DNA of 33,287 nt. It comes from Thermoleophilia bacterium (lineage in GTDB: Bacteria; Actinomycetota; Thermoleophilia; Gaiellales; JAICJC01). Of this stretch, positions 22,224 to 30,709 are shown one piece after another. Position numbers and translations under genes: made by a program. The first letter of the stretch is position 1, and the number at the start of each line of letters is the position of its first letter. The DNA lies in assembly GCA_025928655.1 (NCBI GenBank), contig JAICJC010000030.1, positions 1-33,287 on the forward strand. Direction: 5' to 3'. Below the pieces are notes generated by a model, which did not search any database, was not told where the DNA came from, and saw nothing but the letters and a program-made list of their open reading frames with translations.

Positions 22224-23854
22224 GCTTCTTTGTTTTGCTCGTTGACAAACCGGCCGACGGCGTCGTATCGGTCGCGGGCAAGATAGTAGTAAGCGACCGC
22301 TAGAAGAACCCCCAGGACGAAGAGTCCGAGAGCAATCCACGGGGTGGCGCCGACGAACCCCTTCGTCGACCCGGTCAGCTCTGCACGATTCTGTACCATG
22401 AGGTAGACCGCGAAGGCCACGAGCGCCGCACCCACGATCGGCGCGAGAATCGTCTTCAGCCAGTGACGGCCTTCGGTGTTCTCGGCACGCAGGAAGTACG
22501 CCACGATGGCGAGCGACGAGACCACCATGGCGGGCAGAATGATCAGCACCCCCTGGAAGGGCAGCCAGGTGGCGAGCTCCGAGATGCCGATCAGGGGGTT
22601 GGATGTGCCCCGATCGCCGAGAACCGTCCGCTCGTAGTCCCCTCCGGCCACCCCGGTCGCGAAGAGACCCGTGACAACGCACGCAAATATCGCCACCAGA
22701 CCGGTCGCGATGAAGGGACTCTTGTGCACCGAATGCGTTCGGCCAAGCACGCGCGGCAGGATTCCCTCGCGACCCATCGCGAACAGGTACCGGTTCGCGG
22801 CGCCCCAGAACGCCAGACACGCGGCGAAGGAGCTCGTGACGATGAGGATCTTGAAGAGATCCGTCACCGCGAAGCCCAGAAACGACTTGGCAACGGGGTA
22901 GAAGACGTTTCCCGTATCGCCATGCGGGTAGCCGGCGGCGGCCATGTTCTTCTGCGGATCGATCCCGTAGTAGGTGGCGGCGACGCCGTACGTCGACTTC
23001 TGACCGCCGTAGGAGTTGACCAGCATCCACGTGACGAACGTGTAGACCAACCCGAGTCCGAAGCAGGCGCTGTACAAGGCATAGGCGATCATTTTCCTCG
23101 GATTGCGGGCCTCTTCAGCATAGTTTGGTGCGGTCTCAAACCCTACCCACGACCAGAACGCCGCGAAGACGCCGATGCCCGCAGCGGCCCCGCCGAGGCT
23201 CGCAAACGCCGAACCGGACCTCGAATTGATGAGATTGGTGGGGTCGAGCGGGGCAAAGGAGATGCCGTTCGCACCGCCCTGCACGAGGACCGCGAGGGAG
23301 AACAGCATGAGAAGCACCACCTCGGCGATCAGGAAGATACCGAGGACCTTCGCCACGACATCCACGTGAAAGTACGTGATGGTGAACGTGATCAGGATCA
23401 GGGCGAAGGCGTAGATCCGCCAGTCGATGTCAGGGCCGATGAGGGATGCGACGGTCGTGTTCGCGAAGTACGCCGTTTGCCCGTTGATCCCCGGTACGAA
23501 CACGGCGTAGGCCCCTGCGATGGCAATCGCGGCACCGAGACCGACGACGCGGCCAAACCCATGCGAGATGAACGCGTAGAATCCTCCGGCCGTTGTAACG
23601 CGACGCGCCATCTCGACGTAGCCGATCAGGAAGATCGCGATCGCCACCATCGCGACCCAGAACGCGGCGGGCGCGGCGATGCCCACACCGCGAATGGCCA
23701 CCGAGTCGTTGAACATCATGGCCGCGAGAGGTGCGGCTCCCGCGACGATCAGGAAAAGCATCTGCGGCAGGCCGAGCGCGTTGCGCGCCAACTCCACCGA
23801 CCCCGTCAGGGCGCTTCGGTCGGCAGTCTCGGCACCATCACGCACTTCGCTCAT
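22220..23854 (-). CDS. APC family amino acid permease
   Basis: A 544-residue membrane protein with about twelve to thirteen hydrophobic segments. The first helix has FLIVAGAAPLAAMM, and the helix 6 / loop signature FWSWVGFETAPNYAEEARNP is intact. A longer extracytoplasmic stretch (about 300-350, VNSYGGQKSTYGVAATYYG) distinguishes it from the permease at 6038-7519. The ATG at 23854 is preceded by AAGGAGGA, a near-ideal ribosome site. It heads the operon with regulator, hydrolase, racemase-like enzyme and peptidase, so it likely imports their substrate. Base composition looks somewhat less GC-rich than its neighbours, by eye only. Confidence 0.93.
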   Translation of the reverse strand: MSEVRDGAETADRSALTGSVELARNALGLPQMLFLIVAGAAPLAAMMFNDSVAIRGVGIAAPAAFWVAMVAIAIFLIGYVEMARRVTTAGGFYAFISHGFGRVVGLGAAIAIAGAYAVFVPGINGQTAYFANTTVASLIGPDIDWRIYAFALILITFTITYFHVDVVAKVLGIFLIAEVVLLMLFSLAVLVQGGANGISFAPLDPTNLINSRSGSAFASLGGAAAGIGVFAAFWSWVGFETAPNYAEEARNPRKMIAYALYSACFGLGLVYTFVTWMLVNSYGGQKSTYGVAATYYGIDPQKNMAAAGYPHGDTGNVFYPVAKSFLGFAVTDLFKILIVTSSFAACLAFWGAANRYLFAMGREGILPRVLGRTHSVHKSPFIATGLVAIFACVVTGLFATGVAGGDYERTVLGDRGTSNPLIGISELATWLPFQGVLIILPAMVVSSLAIVAYFLRAENTEGRHWLKTILAPIVGAALVAFAVYLMVQNRAELTGSTKGFVGATPWIALGLFVLGVLLAVAYYYLARDRYDAVGRFVNEQNKEA

Positions 23855-24233
23855 CTCTCCTCCTTTTCGAACGGTGCCATCACCATGTTCAGTAAGACTG
23901 TCCATGAGCAGGCTAGTCGAGGCGGGCTACGTTACCATGCGGTCACCGCAGCGCGCAATGGCGCGGCGCCACGCCCCACCGTCGAGCCGGAATCGGGGCG
24001 CCTGGAACCAGGGTCGGGCCTGCGCAGGCTCGGCCATTGGTCGCTTGCGGCGCCGGCGGAGCCGGCTCAAGGCGGCCGTTCCGGTGCTCGATACGCCTGG
24101 CGTTTGTCCTCAACTCAGCAGGGGAACCGCCGTGAAGCGGTATGCCACGGTGCGCCGCTCCGCATGTGCCTAAGCGTTCACCCCCACCCCGATGGCGGCC
24201 ACCTCGGGCTCTTCTGCCACAACGAGTAGCGGC
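23855..24233. other. 379-base intergenic region between the catabolic operon and the DUF72 gene
   Basis: This gap separates the divergent permease operon and the DUF72 gene, so it must hold both promoters. No open frame in it resembles a protein I recognise, and no clear TTGACA/TATAAT pair or strong inverted repeat stands out. The permease ribosome site AAGGAGGA lies at its left edge. Nothing else can be supported. Confidence 0.4.
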
Positions 24234-24956
24234 ATGGGCGTCCTGATCGGATGCAGCGGCTGGAGCTACGCGCACTGGCGCGAGCCCGTGTACCACGGCG
24301 CGGCTGCCGGCCGCTGGCTGGGGCTCTACGCCGAGCGCTTCCCGACCGTCGAGGTGAACGCGTCCTTCTACCGCCTCCCGAGCATGCGGATGGCCCGGGG
24401 CTGGGCGGAACGGGCGCCGGAGGGGTTCGTGTTCGCGGTGAAGATGAGCCGCTACGTCACCCACATCCGGCGCCTGCGCCATGTGCCGGAGAACGTCGCC
24501 TTGCTGATGGAACGGATCGAGCCGCTCGCCGAGGCGGGGAAGCTCGGCCCGCTCCTGTGGCAGCTCCCGGAGAGCTTCCAGCGCGACGACGAGCGGCTCG
24601 CGGGCGCCCTGCGCGCGCTCCCGCCAGGCCGCAACTGCTTCGAGTTCCGGCACGCGTCGTGGTTCTGCCCGGAGGTACGCCGGATGCTGGCCGACGCGGG
24701 GGTGGCGCTCGTCGTCGGCGACCATCCGCAGCGGCCGTTCCAGACGCTCGAGCCGACGGCCGACTGGGCCTACGTCCGCTTCCACTACGGCACCCGCGGC
24801 CGGCGCGGCAACTACTCCGAGGCCGAGCTCCGGGACTGGGCCGAGCGCATCCGCGGCTGGAGCCGGCGCGGCGACGTCTACGTCTACTTCAACAACGACT
24901 GGGAGGCGTTCGCCGTGCGAAACGCGGAGCGGATGCACGCGTTGCTCGGACCGTGA
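24234..24956 (+). CDS. DUF72 family protein (YecE-like)
   Basis: A 240-residue TIM-barrel-type protein of the DUF72 family. It opens with VLIGCSGWSYAHWREPVYHG, followed by VEVNASFYRLPS, FAVKMSRYVTHIRRL, LLWQLPESFQRDDERL, CFEFRHASWF and YVYFNNDWEAFAVRNA, all hallmark segments of this family in order. The biochemical role is unknown. The ATG at 24234 was chosen because the family motif follows at once; a 14-residue longer start exists at 24192. It stands alone on the plus strand and is convergent with the ABC permease gene 35 bases further on. Confidence 0.9.
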   Translation: MGVLIGCSGWSYAHWREPVYHGAAAGRWLGLYAERFPTVEVNASFYRLPSMRMARGWAERAPEGFVFAVKMSRYVTHIRRLRHVPENVALLMERIEPLAEAGKLGPLLWQLPESFQRDDERLAGALRALPPGRNCFEFRHASWFCPEVRRMLADAGVALVVGDHPQRPFQTLEPTADWAYVRFHYGTRGRRGNYSEAELRDWAERIRGWSRRGDVYVYFNNDWEAFAVRNAERMHALLGP

Positions 24957-24991
24957 CCGCGCGCGGCGGCGGCGTCCGCCCGCGGGCATCC

Positions 24992-25780
24992 TCAGTCGAT
25001 CAGCTTTTGCTCCATCTGCCAGACGGCGATGCGCCACATCAGCACCGCGAAGAGGATCAGCACGCCGGCGTGCGAGAGGTCGCCGGCGCTCAGGTTGCCG
25101 AGGGAGCAGTCGCGCACGAGCGCGACGCAGTGGTAGAGCGGGTTCGCCTCGGCCACGTACCGCACGCCCTGGGGAAGCGTCGTGATCGGGAAGAACGTCC
25201 CGGCGACGAGAAACAACGGCGTCAGCACGGCGCTCGTCACGTAGTTGAAGTTGTCGATCGTCTTCGCGATCGCGGCGACGAGCACGCCGAACGAGGCGAA
25301 CCCGATCCCGGTCACGAAGCCGACGAACGGCACGAGCAGCATGCCGGGGCTCGGCGACAGCCCGAACGCCATCGCCACGATCAGCGGCGCCACGCCGTAG
25401 ACCCCGGCGCGCACCGAGATCCACAGCACCTCGGCGGTGATCAGCTCCTCGACGTCGACCGGCGCCGCCAGCATCGCATCGTACGTGCGCTGGAACTTCC
25501 AGCGGATGAACGTGTTGAACATGCCCGGGAAGGCCGACGAGAACAGCACCGCGGTCGCGACGACCCCGGTGCCGACGTACTCGACGTAGCGGACGTGCTC
25601 CACGTGCGACACGAGCGAGCCGAACCCGAGCCCGAACGCGAGCAGGTAGATCGTCGGCTGCACGACCGACGAGAACGTCGTCGCCTTCCAGTACCGGCCG
25701 AACAGGACGATGTCGCGGCTCATCACGCCGGCGAGCGCGGCCGGCTCCAGCCGGCGGACGCGGTGGGCCGGCGCGGTCAC
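24992..25780 (-). CDS. ABC-2 type transporter permease
   Basis: 262 residues with six predicted membrane segments, typical of DrrB/NodJ-like exporters. The pattern RDIVLFGRYWKATTFSSVVQ, PTIYLLAFGLGFGSLV, then VLFSSAFPGMFNTFIRWKFQ, and RTYDAMLAAPV is characteristic, as is NFNYVTSAVLTPLFLVAGTF before the last helices. With its ATPase it would export a drug, lipid or polysaccharide; the cargo is unknown. The GTG at 25780 overlaps the ATPase stop (GTGA), so translation is coupled. Confidence 0.92.
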   Translation of the reverse strand: MTAPAHRVRRLEPAALAGVMSRDIVLFGRYWKATTFSSVVQPTIYLLAFGLGFGSLVSHVEHVRYVEYVGTGVVATAVLFSSAFPGMFNTFIRWKFQRTYDAMLAAPVDVEELITAEVLWISVRAGVYGVAPLIVAMAFGLSPSPGMLLVPFVGFVTGIGFASFGVLVAAIAKTIDNFNYVTSAVLTPLFLVAGTFFPITTLPQGVRYVAEANPLYHCVALVRDCSLGNLSAGDLSHAGVLILFAVLMWRIAVWQMEQKLID

Positions 25781-26682
25781 TCGATCTCCTCCCCGGTGAG
25801 CATCACGAACGCGTCCTCGAGGTTCGCGGGGCGGCGAACGCCGTCGGGCGCCTTCCCGTCGAGGAGCTCGGCCCGCATGATGACGACCGCCGGGCCGCTG
25901 CGGCGCGTGCGCCAGCCGGCCTCGGCGGCATCCCGGACGACGGATTCCAGGTGGTCGGGTGGCCCGTACACCTCGAGCGCCTGCTCGCCGGCCTCCGCCC
26001 GGACGACCTGCTCGGGCTTGCCCAGCGCGACGATGCGCCCGTGCGACATGACGGCCACGGTGTCGGCCAGCCGCTCGGCCTCCTCGATGTAGTGCGTGGA
26101 CATGAGCACGGTCACCCCGGACGCGCGCAGCCGGTCGATCAGCCCCCACAGCTCCTGCCGCACCTGCGGGTCGAGGCCCACCGTGGGCTCGTCGAGCAGG
26201 ACGAGCCGCGGCGCGTGGATCAGCCCGCGCGCGATCAGGAGCCGGCGCCGCATCCCTCCCGAGAGCTCGGAGACCTTCGTCTCGGCGCGGTTGGTGAGAT
26301 TCGCGATCTGCAGGGCACGGTCGACGGCATCGCGGCGCTCGCGGCCGGGCACCCGGTAGATGCGCGCGAACACGGCGAGCGTCTGGCGGGTGGTGAGCTC
26401 GACGTCGAGGTTGTCGAGCTGGGGCACGACCCCCATCTCGATCCGCGCCTGCTTGGAGCCGCCCGGCAGCAGATGCCCCAGCACGCGGATCTCGCCCGCG
26501 TCGGCCCGCGCCTGCCCGGTCAGCATCCGCATGGTGGTCGACTTGCCCGCGCCGTTCGGCCCCAGCAGGCCGAAGCACGTGCCGGCCGGCACCTCCAGGT
26601 CGAGCCCGTCGACCGCCGTCACCGGGCCGAACCGCTTGACCACCCCGCGCAGGGAGATCGCGTGCGTCTCCGCCGCCGCCAT
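25777..26682 (-). CDS. ABC transporter ATP-binding protein (DrrA/NodI-like)
   Basis: A 301-residue ATPase. Walker A is GPNGAGKST (41-49), the Q-loop region is VVPQLDNLD, the signature is ELSGGMRRRL, Walker B is LVLLDEPTVGLDP, and the H-loop is STHYIEEAE. A C-terminal domain of about 80 residues follows, as in drug exporters of the DrrA type. The ATG at 26682 has no ribosome site, but TATACT ends six bases before it, which suggests a leaderless message. It is co-transcribed with the permease gene downstream. Longer in-frame starts exist but add a low-complexity lead with no family similarity. Confidence 0.93.
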   Translation of the reverse strand: MAAAETHAISLRGVVKRFGPVTAVDGLDLEVPAGTCFGLLGPNGAGKSTTMRMLTGQARADAGEIRVLGHLLPGGSKQARIEMGVVPQLDNLDVELTTRQTLAVFARIYRVPGRERRDAVDRALQIANLTNRAETKVSELSGGMRRRLLIARGLIHAPRLVLLDEPTVGLDPQVRQELWGLIDRLRASGVTVLMSTHYIEEAERLADTVAVMSHGRIVALGKPEQVVRAEAGEQALEVYGPPDHLESVVRDAAEAGWRTRRSGPAVVIMRAELLDGKAPDGVRRPANLEDAFVMLTGEEIE

Positions 26683-26688
26683 GGCCCG

Positions 26689-26694
26689 AGTATA
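26689..26694 (-). promoter_or_regulatory. Candidate -10 element for a leaderless ABC transporter transcript
   Basis: On the minus strand TATACT lies six bases before the ATG at 26682, so a start point about seven bases after it falls on the start codon. No Shine-Dalgarno sequence is present and no good -35 was found. Leaderless messages are common in actinobacteria. Confidence 0.4.
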
Positions 26695-26748
26695 GGAAAG
26701 GGTCTGCGAGGTGGACCCAGCCGCCCCGGGCGAGGCCGCACGTGGGGA

Positions 26749-26778
26749 TTGACACGAGCCGTGGGCTCCCAGTAGGGT
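26749..26778 (+). promoter_or_regulatory. Candidate sigma-70-type promoter for the membrane protein-phosphoesterase genes
   Basis: TTGACA (26749-26754) and TAGGGT (26773-26778) are separated by 18 bases, with the start of the membrane protein gene about 85 bases downstream. The -35 is a perfect consensus match; the -10 keeps only TA and the final T. A leader of about 77 bases would result. Confidence 0.45.
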
Positions 26779-26864
26779 GGCGGTCCCGAAGCGCAGGGCG
26801 GGCATGAACTGATCCTTCGGGGAAGGAGTGAACGCATCCGCGTGTGTCATGACAGGTCGTCGTG

Positions 26865-27803
26865 ATGCAGAGCTTTCCGGCCCTTGACGTCGCGATCGCC
26901 CTTGCGCTCACGTACTTCTTCCTGAGCATCATCGCCACCGCCGCGACCGAGGGGGTCGCGCATCTCAGGAACCAGCGCGCACGGACGCTCGAGAGCTGGA
27001 TCGGCAAGATGCTGTCGGGCGCAGCGGCCACCGGCACGCAGGAGGCCGTCACCGAGTTCTACAAGTCGCCGGAGATCGACGCGCTGTCGCTGTCGAGCGG
27101 CGGCGGGCATCCGAGCTATATCCCGTCGAGCCATTTCGTCAGCGCGACCCTCGGGCTGACGAAGACCGCCGGGGCCGCGGGGAGGATCGGAGAGGAGACC
27201 TGGAAGACCATCGGCGCCCAGCTCCGCGACCCGCGCATCAAGGACACCGCCGCGGGCCAGGCGCTGCTCTCCATCTACCGCAGATCGGACGAGGACGCGG
27301 CCCGCTTCCGGCACGAGGCCGAAGCGTGGTTCGACGATCAGATGGAGCGGTTGTCCGGCGTGTACCGGCGCTGGTCGCAGCGGATCGTCTGGGCTGTCGG
27401 CATCGCCCTCGTCATCGCGTTCAATGCGAACACGATCCAGATGGTGGACACCCTCTACCGCGACCCTGCCCGCCGCGACGTGATCGTCGCCCAAGCGGGG
27501 AATGCGACCGCCTCCGCGAAGGCGGGCGAGGCGCTCAGTCGCCTGGACGGCAACTTCGCGCCGCCCCTCGGCTGGGCCCGCCATGGCGGCTACTCGGGCT
27601 GGTGGACGGTCGCCGTCGCCCCGGCCGGTTGGCTGCTCACGTTCCTCGCGATCTCGCTCGGCGCGCCGTTCTGGTTCGACACGCTGTCGAAGCTCGCCCG
27701 GGTGCGCACCACCGGCACGCCGCCGCCGGCGACGAACGCGACGCGGAAGGGCGAGGGTGACCAGGAACGAAACGCGCAACCGCCGCCGCCCGAGGCCGGG
27801 TAG
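26865..27803 (+). CDS. Uncharacterised three-helix membrane protein
   Basis: About 312 residues. Hydrophobic segments are at roughly 8-30 (VAIALALTYFFLSIIATAA), 172-192 (IVWAVGIALVIAFNANTI) and 250-280 (VAPAGWLLTFLAISLGAPFW). Between the first two lies a soluble, helix-rich domain with FYKSPEIDAL and a charged segment DQMERLSGVYRRWSQR leading into helix 2. The end is Pro/Thr-rich. The combination of an asparagine-containing second helix and a final GAPFWFD motif recurs in unannotated bacterial membrane proteins as I remember them, but I know no function. The ATG at 26865 or the GTG three bases earlier could be the start. It lies 18 bases before the phosphoesterase gene and is probably co-transcribed with it. 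Confidence 0.8.
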   Translation: MQSFPALDVAIALALTYFFLSIIATAATEGVAHLRNQRARTLESWIGKMLSGAAATGTQEAVTEFYKSPEIDALSLSSGGGHPSYIPSSHFVSATLGLTKTAGAAGRIGEETWKTIGAQLRDPRIKDTAAGQALLSIYRRSDEDAARFRHEAEAWFDDQMERLSGVYRRWSQRIVWAVGIALVIAFNANTIQMVDTLYRDPARRDVIVAQAGNATASAKAGEALSRLDGNFAPPLGWARHGGYSGWWTVAVAPAGWLLTFLAISLGAPFWFDTLSKLARVRTTGTPPPATNATRKGEGDQERNAQPPPPEAG

Positions 27804-27821
27804 CGGACTGGAGGTATTGCC

Positions 27822-29258
27822 ATGCCGGATATCGGATCGCTCTCGAAGATCAAGCACATCGTCGTGCTCATGATGGAGAACCGGTCGTTCGACCACATGC
27901 TCGGGTATCTGATGAACGACGGGATGCCGGACGTGAACGGGCTCGCCGGGGATGAGTCGAACCGCGACACGTCGGGGAAGCAGCGCCGCGTGTTTGCGTA
28001 TCCGCCCGAGCCGTTTCCCGACAGCTTCGACCCCTGCCACGCACCGGACTGCGTCAGGGACCAGCTGAAGGGGAGAAACGGCGGCTTCGTGCGCAACTTC
28101 GAGAAGTGGATGGCGAAGCGGAAGATCACGCCGCCGCCCGATCCCGGGTACGTCATGGGGCACTACACGGCGCAGCACCTGCCGGTGTACGACTTCCTCG
28201 CCCGGAACTTCTGCGTCTGCGACGCCTGGCACAGCTCGATCCCCGGCGACACCATGCCGAACCGCCTGTACTCGATCGCCGGGAGGGAGGCCGACACCGT
28301 CGGCACCGCCCTGGGAGACCTGATCTCGTGGCTGCCGGCGAGCGTCAGGGACGAGTTCGCCAAGGCGCCGGTCTACGACATCCCGGCGTTTACGCGACAG
28401 CTCAAGGACGGCGACTGGCGGTGGTACTCGCACGACCCCGCCACGCTGCGCGCGGTCGACGGGAGGTACCGGTCGTTCCCGAACCTCGAACGGGACAACT
28501 TCGCCTGGTTCGACAAGAAGGAGATCGGCCTCGGCATGCGGCTCGGCGAGCTGCCGATCGTCCTCGACGACAGCTTCCTCGACGACGCGGCCAAGGGGAA
28601 CCTGCGCAAGGTCTCGTGGATCGACCCGAACTTCGTGAACCTGCGGGTGTTCGACACCTCGTCCGACGACGACCATCCGCCGTCGCACGTCCATGCCGGG
28701 CAGCAGCTCGTGCTCACCCTGTACGACTCGCTCGCCCGGAGCCCGCACTGGCAGGACACCCTCCTCATCGTCACCTACGACGAGCACGGCGGGTTCTACG
28801 ACCACGTCCATCCGCCGCAGGTCGCGCCGGGCGACGGCTCGAACTATCCGACCCTCGGCGTCCGCGTCCCTGCGCTCGTCGTCGGGCCCCGCGTGCGCAA
28901 GGAGGTGTGCCACACGCAGTTCGACCATACGAGCCTGATCGCGACGATCCTGCGCCGCTTCGCGGCGAAGCCCGACCAGGCGGTCGCCAACATGGGCGCG
29001 CGCACGAAGGCGGCGGCGGATGTCAGCGGCTGCGTCGGCTCCGCCGTCCGCGACGACATCCCCAGCCACAGCTACCTCCACGACGTGCTCGCCGGCCGGC
29101 GGCTCGAGGCGCGGGCGCTCCGCCGGCCCCGCGCGGGCGGAGCGTCACCGGCGGCCGACGGCGCAGGCCACGACATGGAGCTCCACGACTTCCAGTCGGA
29201 GTTCCTGCGGTTCGCGATGCTGATGCGGCACGCCGGCCTCCTGCCCGGCACGCCGTAG
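27822..29258 (+). CDS. Phospholipase C / acid phosphatase-type phosphoesterase
   Basis: A 478-residue enzyme of the phosphoesterase family that includes bacterial phospholipase C and AcpA. Metal and active-site segments are HIVVLMMENRSFDHMLGYL (11-29), the GDTMPNRLYSIAG block, DDDHPPSHVHAGQQLV, TYDEHGGFYDHVHPP, and FDHTSLIATILRRF. The chain starts almost at the first catalytic segment, and no Tat or Sec signal peptide is visible, unlike the secreted phospholipases. It is therefore either cytosolic or exported in another way. The ATG at 27822 has TGGAGG upstream. Linkage to the membrane protein before it suggests the two act together, by inference. Confidence 0.9.
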   Translation: MPDIGSLSKIKHIVVLMMENRSFDHMLGYLMNDGMPDVNGLAGDESNRDTSGKQRRVFAYPPEPFPDSFDPCHAPDCVRDQLKGRNGGFVRNFEKWMAKRKITPPPDPGYVMGHYTAQHLPVYDFLARNFCVCDAWHSSIPGDTMPNRLYSIAGREADTVGTALGDLISWLPASVRDEFAKAPVYDIPAFTRQLKDGDWRWYSHDPATLRAVDGRYRSFPNLERDNFAWFDKKEIGLGMRLGELPIVLDDSFLDDAAKGNLRKVSWIDPNFVNLRVFDTSSDDDHPPSHVHAGQQLVLTLYDSLARSPHWQDTLLIVTYDEHGGFYDHVHPPQVAPGDGSNYPTLGVRVPALVVGPRVRKEVCHTQFDHTSLIATILRRFAAKPDQAVANMGARTKAAADVSGCVGSAVRDDIPSHSYLHDVLAGRRLEARALRRPRAGGASPAADGAGHDMELHDFQSEFLRFAMLMRHAGLLPGTP

Positions 29259-29367
29259 GCGGCTCAGGCTCGCGCCGGCCGGCCCGAAACCCCCTGCCGG
29301 CGTCGTCACCGCGAGGGAGACCGACGTCCGCTACCGTCTGTGGAGTTCGCGGAAGAGAGGCTTTCGC

Positions 29368-30186
29368 GTGGCGCTGCTGCACAGACGAGATGGCGCGACG
29401 GAGCGCCGGTTCGAGCTCGCGGTCGACGGGACGGCCGCCGTGGCCGGAGACCCGGTCGAGGGCGAGCTGCGCCGTCTCGAGGGGCCGGCCGAGGTCACGC
29501 TCCTGCGGATCGAGACGTGCCCGGCCGGACGGCTCGCCACCGCGGTGCGCTCGACCCGGGTCGACCCCGCCGAAGGGCATGCCCGCTTCGAGCTCCCGGT
29601 GCCCGCCGAGACGCCGCCCGACGGCGCCGGGAAGCGCTGCCGGCTCGCCTTCGCCGTCCGCGCTCGCAGCCCGGTGTCCGGCCGGCGCCGCAGCGAGGTG
29701 ACGCTGCCGCTCGGAATGGGGGGCGGCGACCATGCCATCCACGAGGCCGGGCACATGTTCGACCGGATGATCGCGTCGTTCCCCGCCCGCCGCTTCCACA
29801 TCGAGCTCGCCGACGCGCGGCTCGAGGGCGGCGGCCACATCGACGGCCGCGTCCATCTCCACGGCGACCGCCCGGTACGGCGGCTCGAGGTGCTCGTCCG
29901 CTGCCAGGAGATCTGGCGCACCAATTTCCGCCTCCGAAACCACCACCAGCCGCCGCTGTGGCGCACCGAGACGCTGTGGTCGGACACCGTCCCGGTCGAG
30001 TGCGACCCCGACCGGCGCTGGTATCCGTTCCGGTTCGCCCTGCCCGCAGGTCTCCCGGCCGCCGTCGAGGGCTACATCGTCTGCTGGCGCTACGAGATCG
30101 AGGTGCGGCGGCGGTGCCGGTTCGCGCGGCTGGAGCGGGCGGTCGTCACGCCGCTGCGGTTCGACCTCGGCTGGCCCGAGCCCTGA
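29368..30186 (+). CDS. Arrestin-like beta-sandwich protein, unknown function
   Basis: 272 residues with no signal peptide or membrane segment. Two beta-rich halves are seen: residues 10-117, and about 145-270. The second has the arrestin-N-like pattern GGGHIDGRVHLHGDRPVRRL, EVLVRCQEIW, then the proline-led WYPFRFALPAGLPA and a closing CWRYEIEVRRR strand. The likeness to arrestin/SpoOM-type folds is from pattern only and moderately sure. The GTG at 29368 has GGAAGAGAGG seven bases upstream, a good ribosome site. It follows the phosphoesterase gene by 109 bases in the same direction and is convergent with cheW. Confidence 0.65.
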   Translation: MALLHRRDGATERRFELAVDGTAAVAGDPVEGELRRLEGPAEVTLLRIETCPAGRLATAVRSTRVDPAEGHARFELPVPAETPPDGAGKRCRLAFAVRARSPVSGRRRSEVTLPLGMGGGDHAIHEAGHMFDRMIASFPARRFHIELADARLEGGGHIDGRVHLHGDRPVRRLEVLVRCQEIWRTNFRLRNHHQPPLWRTETLWSDTVPVECDPDRRWYPFRFALPAGLPAAVEGYIVCWRYEIEVRRRCRFARLERAVVTPLRFDLGWPEP

Positions 30187-30195
30187 CCCGGTCGT

Positions 30196-30621
30196 TCAGA
30201 CGGCGAGGCGGATCCCGGCGAGCAGGCCGTCGGGGTTCAGCAGGATCGGCAGGCGCCGGTCGAGCTTGGCGACGCCGTCGACGTACTCGGAGTCGGCACT
30301 CGCCACGGCCTCGATCTGGTCGGCGGCGATTGTCAGCACCTCCTCGACGCTGTCGACCACGATGCCGGCGGTGCCGTCCTCGGTCTCCACCACGGCGATC
30401 TTCGCGCTCTCGGAGTGCTCGTGGGCCAGGCCGAGCCGCATGGCCAGGTCGCAGACGGGGACGATCTTGCCGCGCAGGTTGATGACGCCGCGGATCCAGG
30501 GGGCCGAAGAAGCGACGCTGCGCGGCTGGGTGTAGCGGATGATCTCCTGCACCCGGGTGATCGGCAGGGCGTACTCCTCGCGGGCGAGGGAGAAGATGAC
30601 GAGCTGCCGGGTATCGCTCAT
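30196..30621 (-). CDS. CheW-like chemotaxis coupling protein
   Basis: A 141-residue single CheW domain. Hallmarks are LVIFSLAREEYALPITRVQE, then IRGVINLRGKIVPVCDLAMR, and GIVVDSVEEVLTIAADQI. CheW links receptors to the CheA kinase. No receptor, CheA or other chemotaxis gene is present in the window, so the protein is an orphan here. It may serve a remote chemosensory array or a non-motility pathway. The gene ends nine bases from the convergent arrestin-like gene. The ATG at 30621 has only a weak ribosome site. Confidence 0.93.
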   Translation of the reverse strand: MSDTRQLVIFSLAREEYALPITRVQEIIRYTQPRSVASSAPWIRGVINLRGKIVPVCDLAMRLGLAHEHSESAKIAVVETEDGTAGIVVDSVEEVLTIAADQIEAVASADSEYVDGVAKLDRRLPILLNPDGLLAGIRLAV

Positions 30622-30709
30622 GGCCCCGTGATCGGCGCCGGGACGACGGAATTCGGCGCCCGGGGCGTGATTACGACGTTCCGAGGATGGGCCGCCTACG
30701 CGGAACCGG

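Noticed and set aside
22463-24229. A plus-strand frame of 588 codons
   Set aside because: It is antisense to the APC permease of the catabolic operon and has no hydrophobic pattern or family motif.
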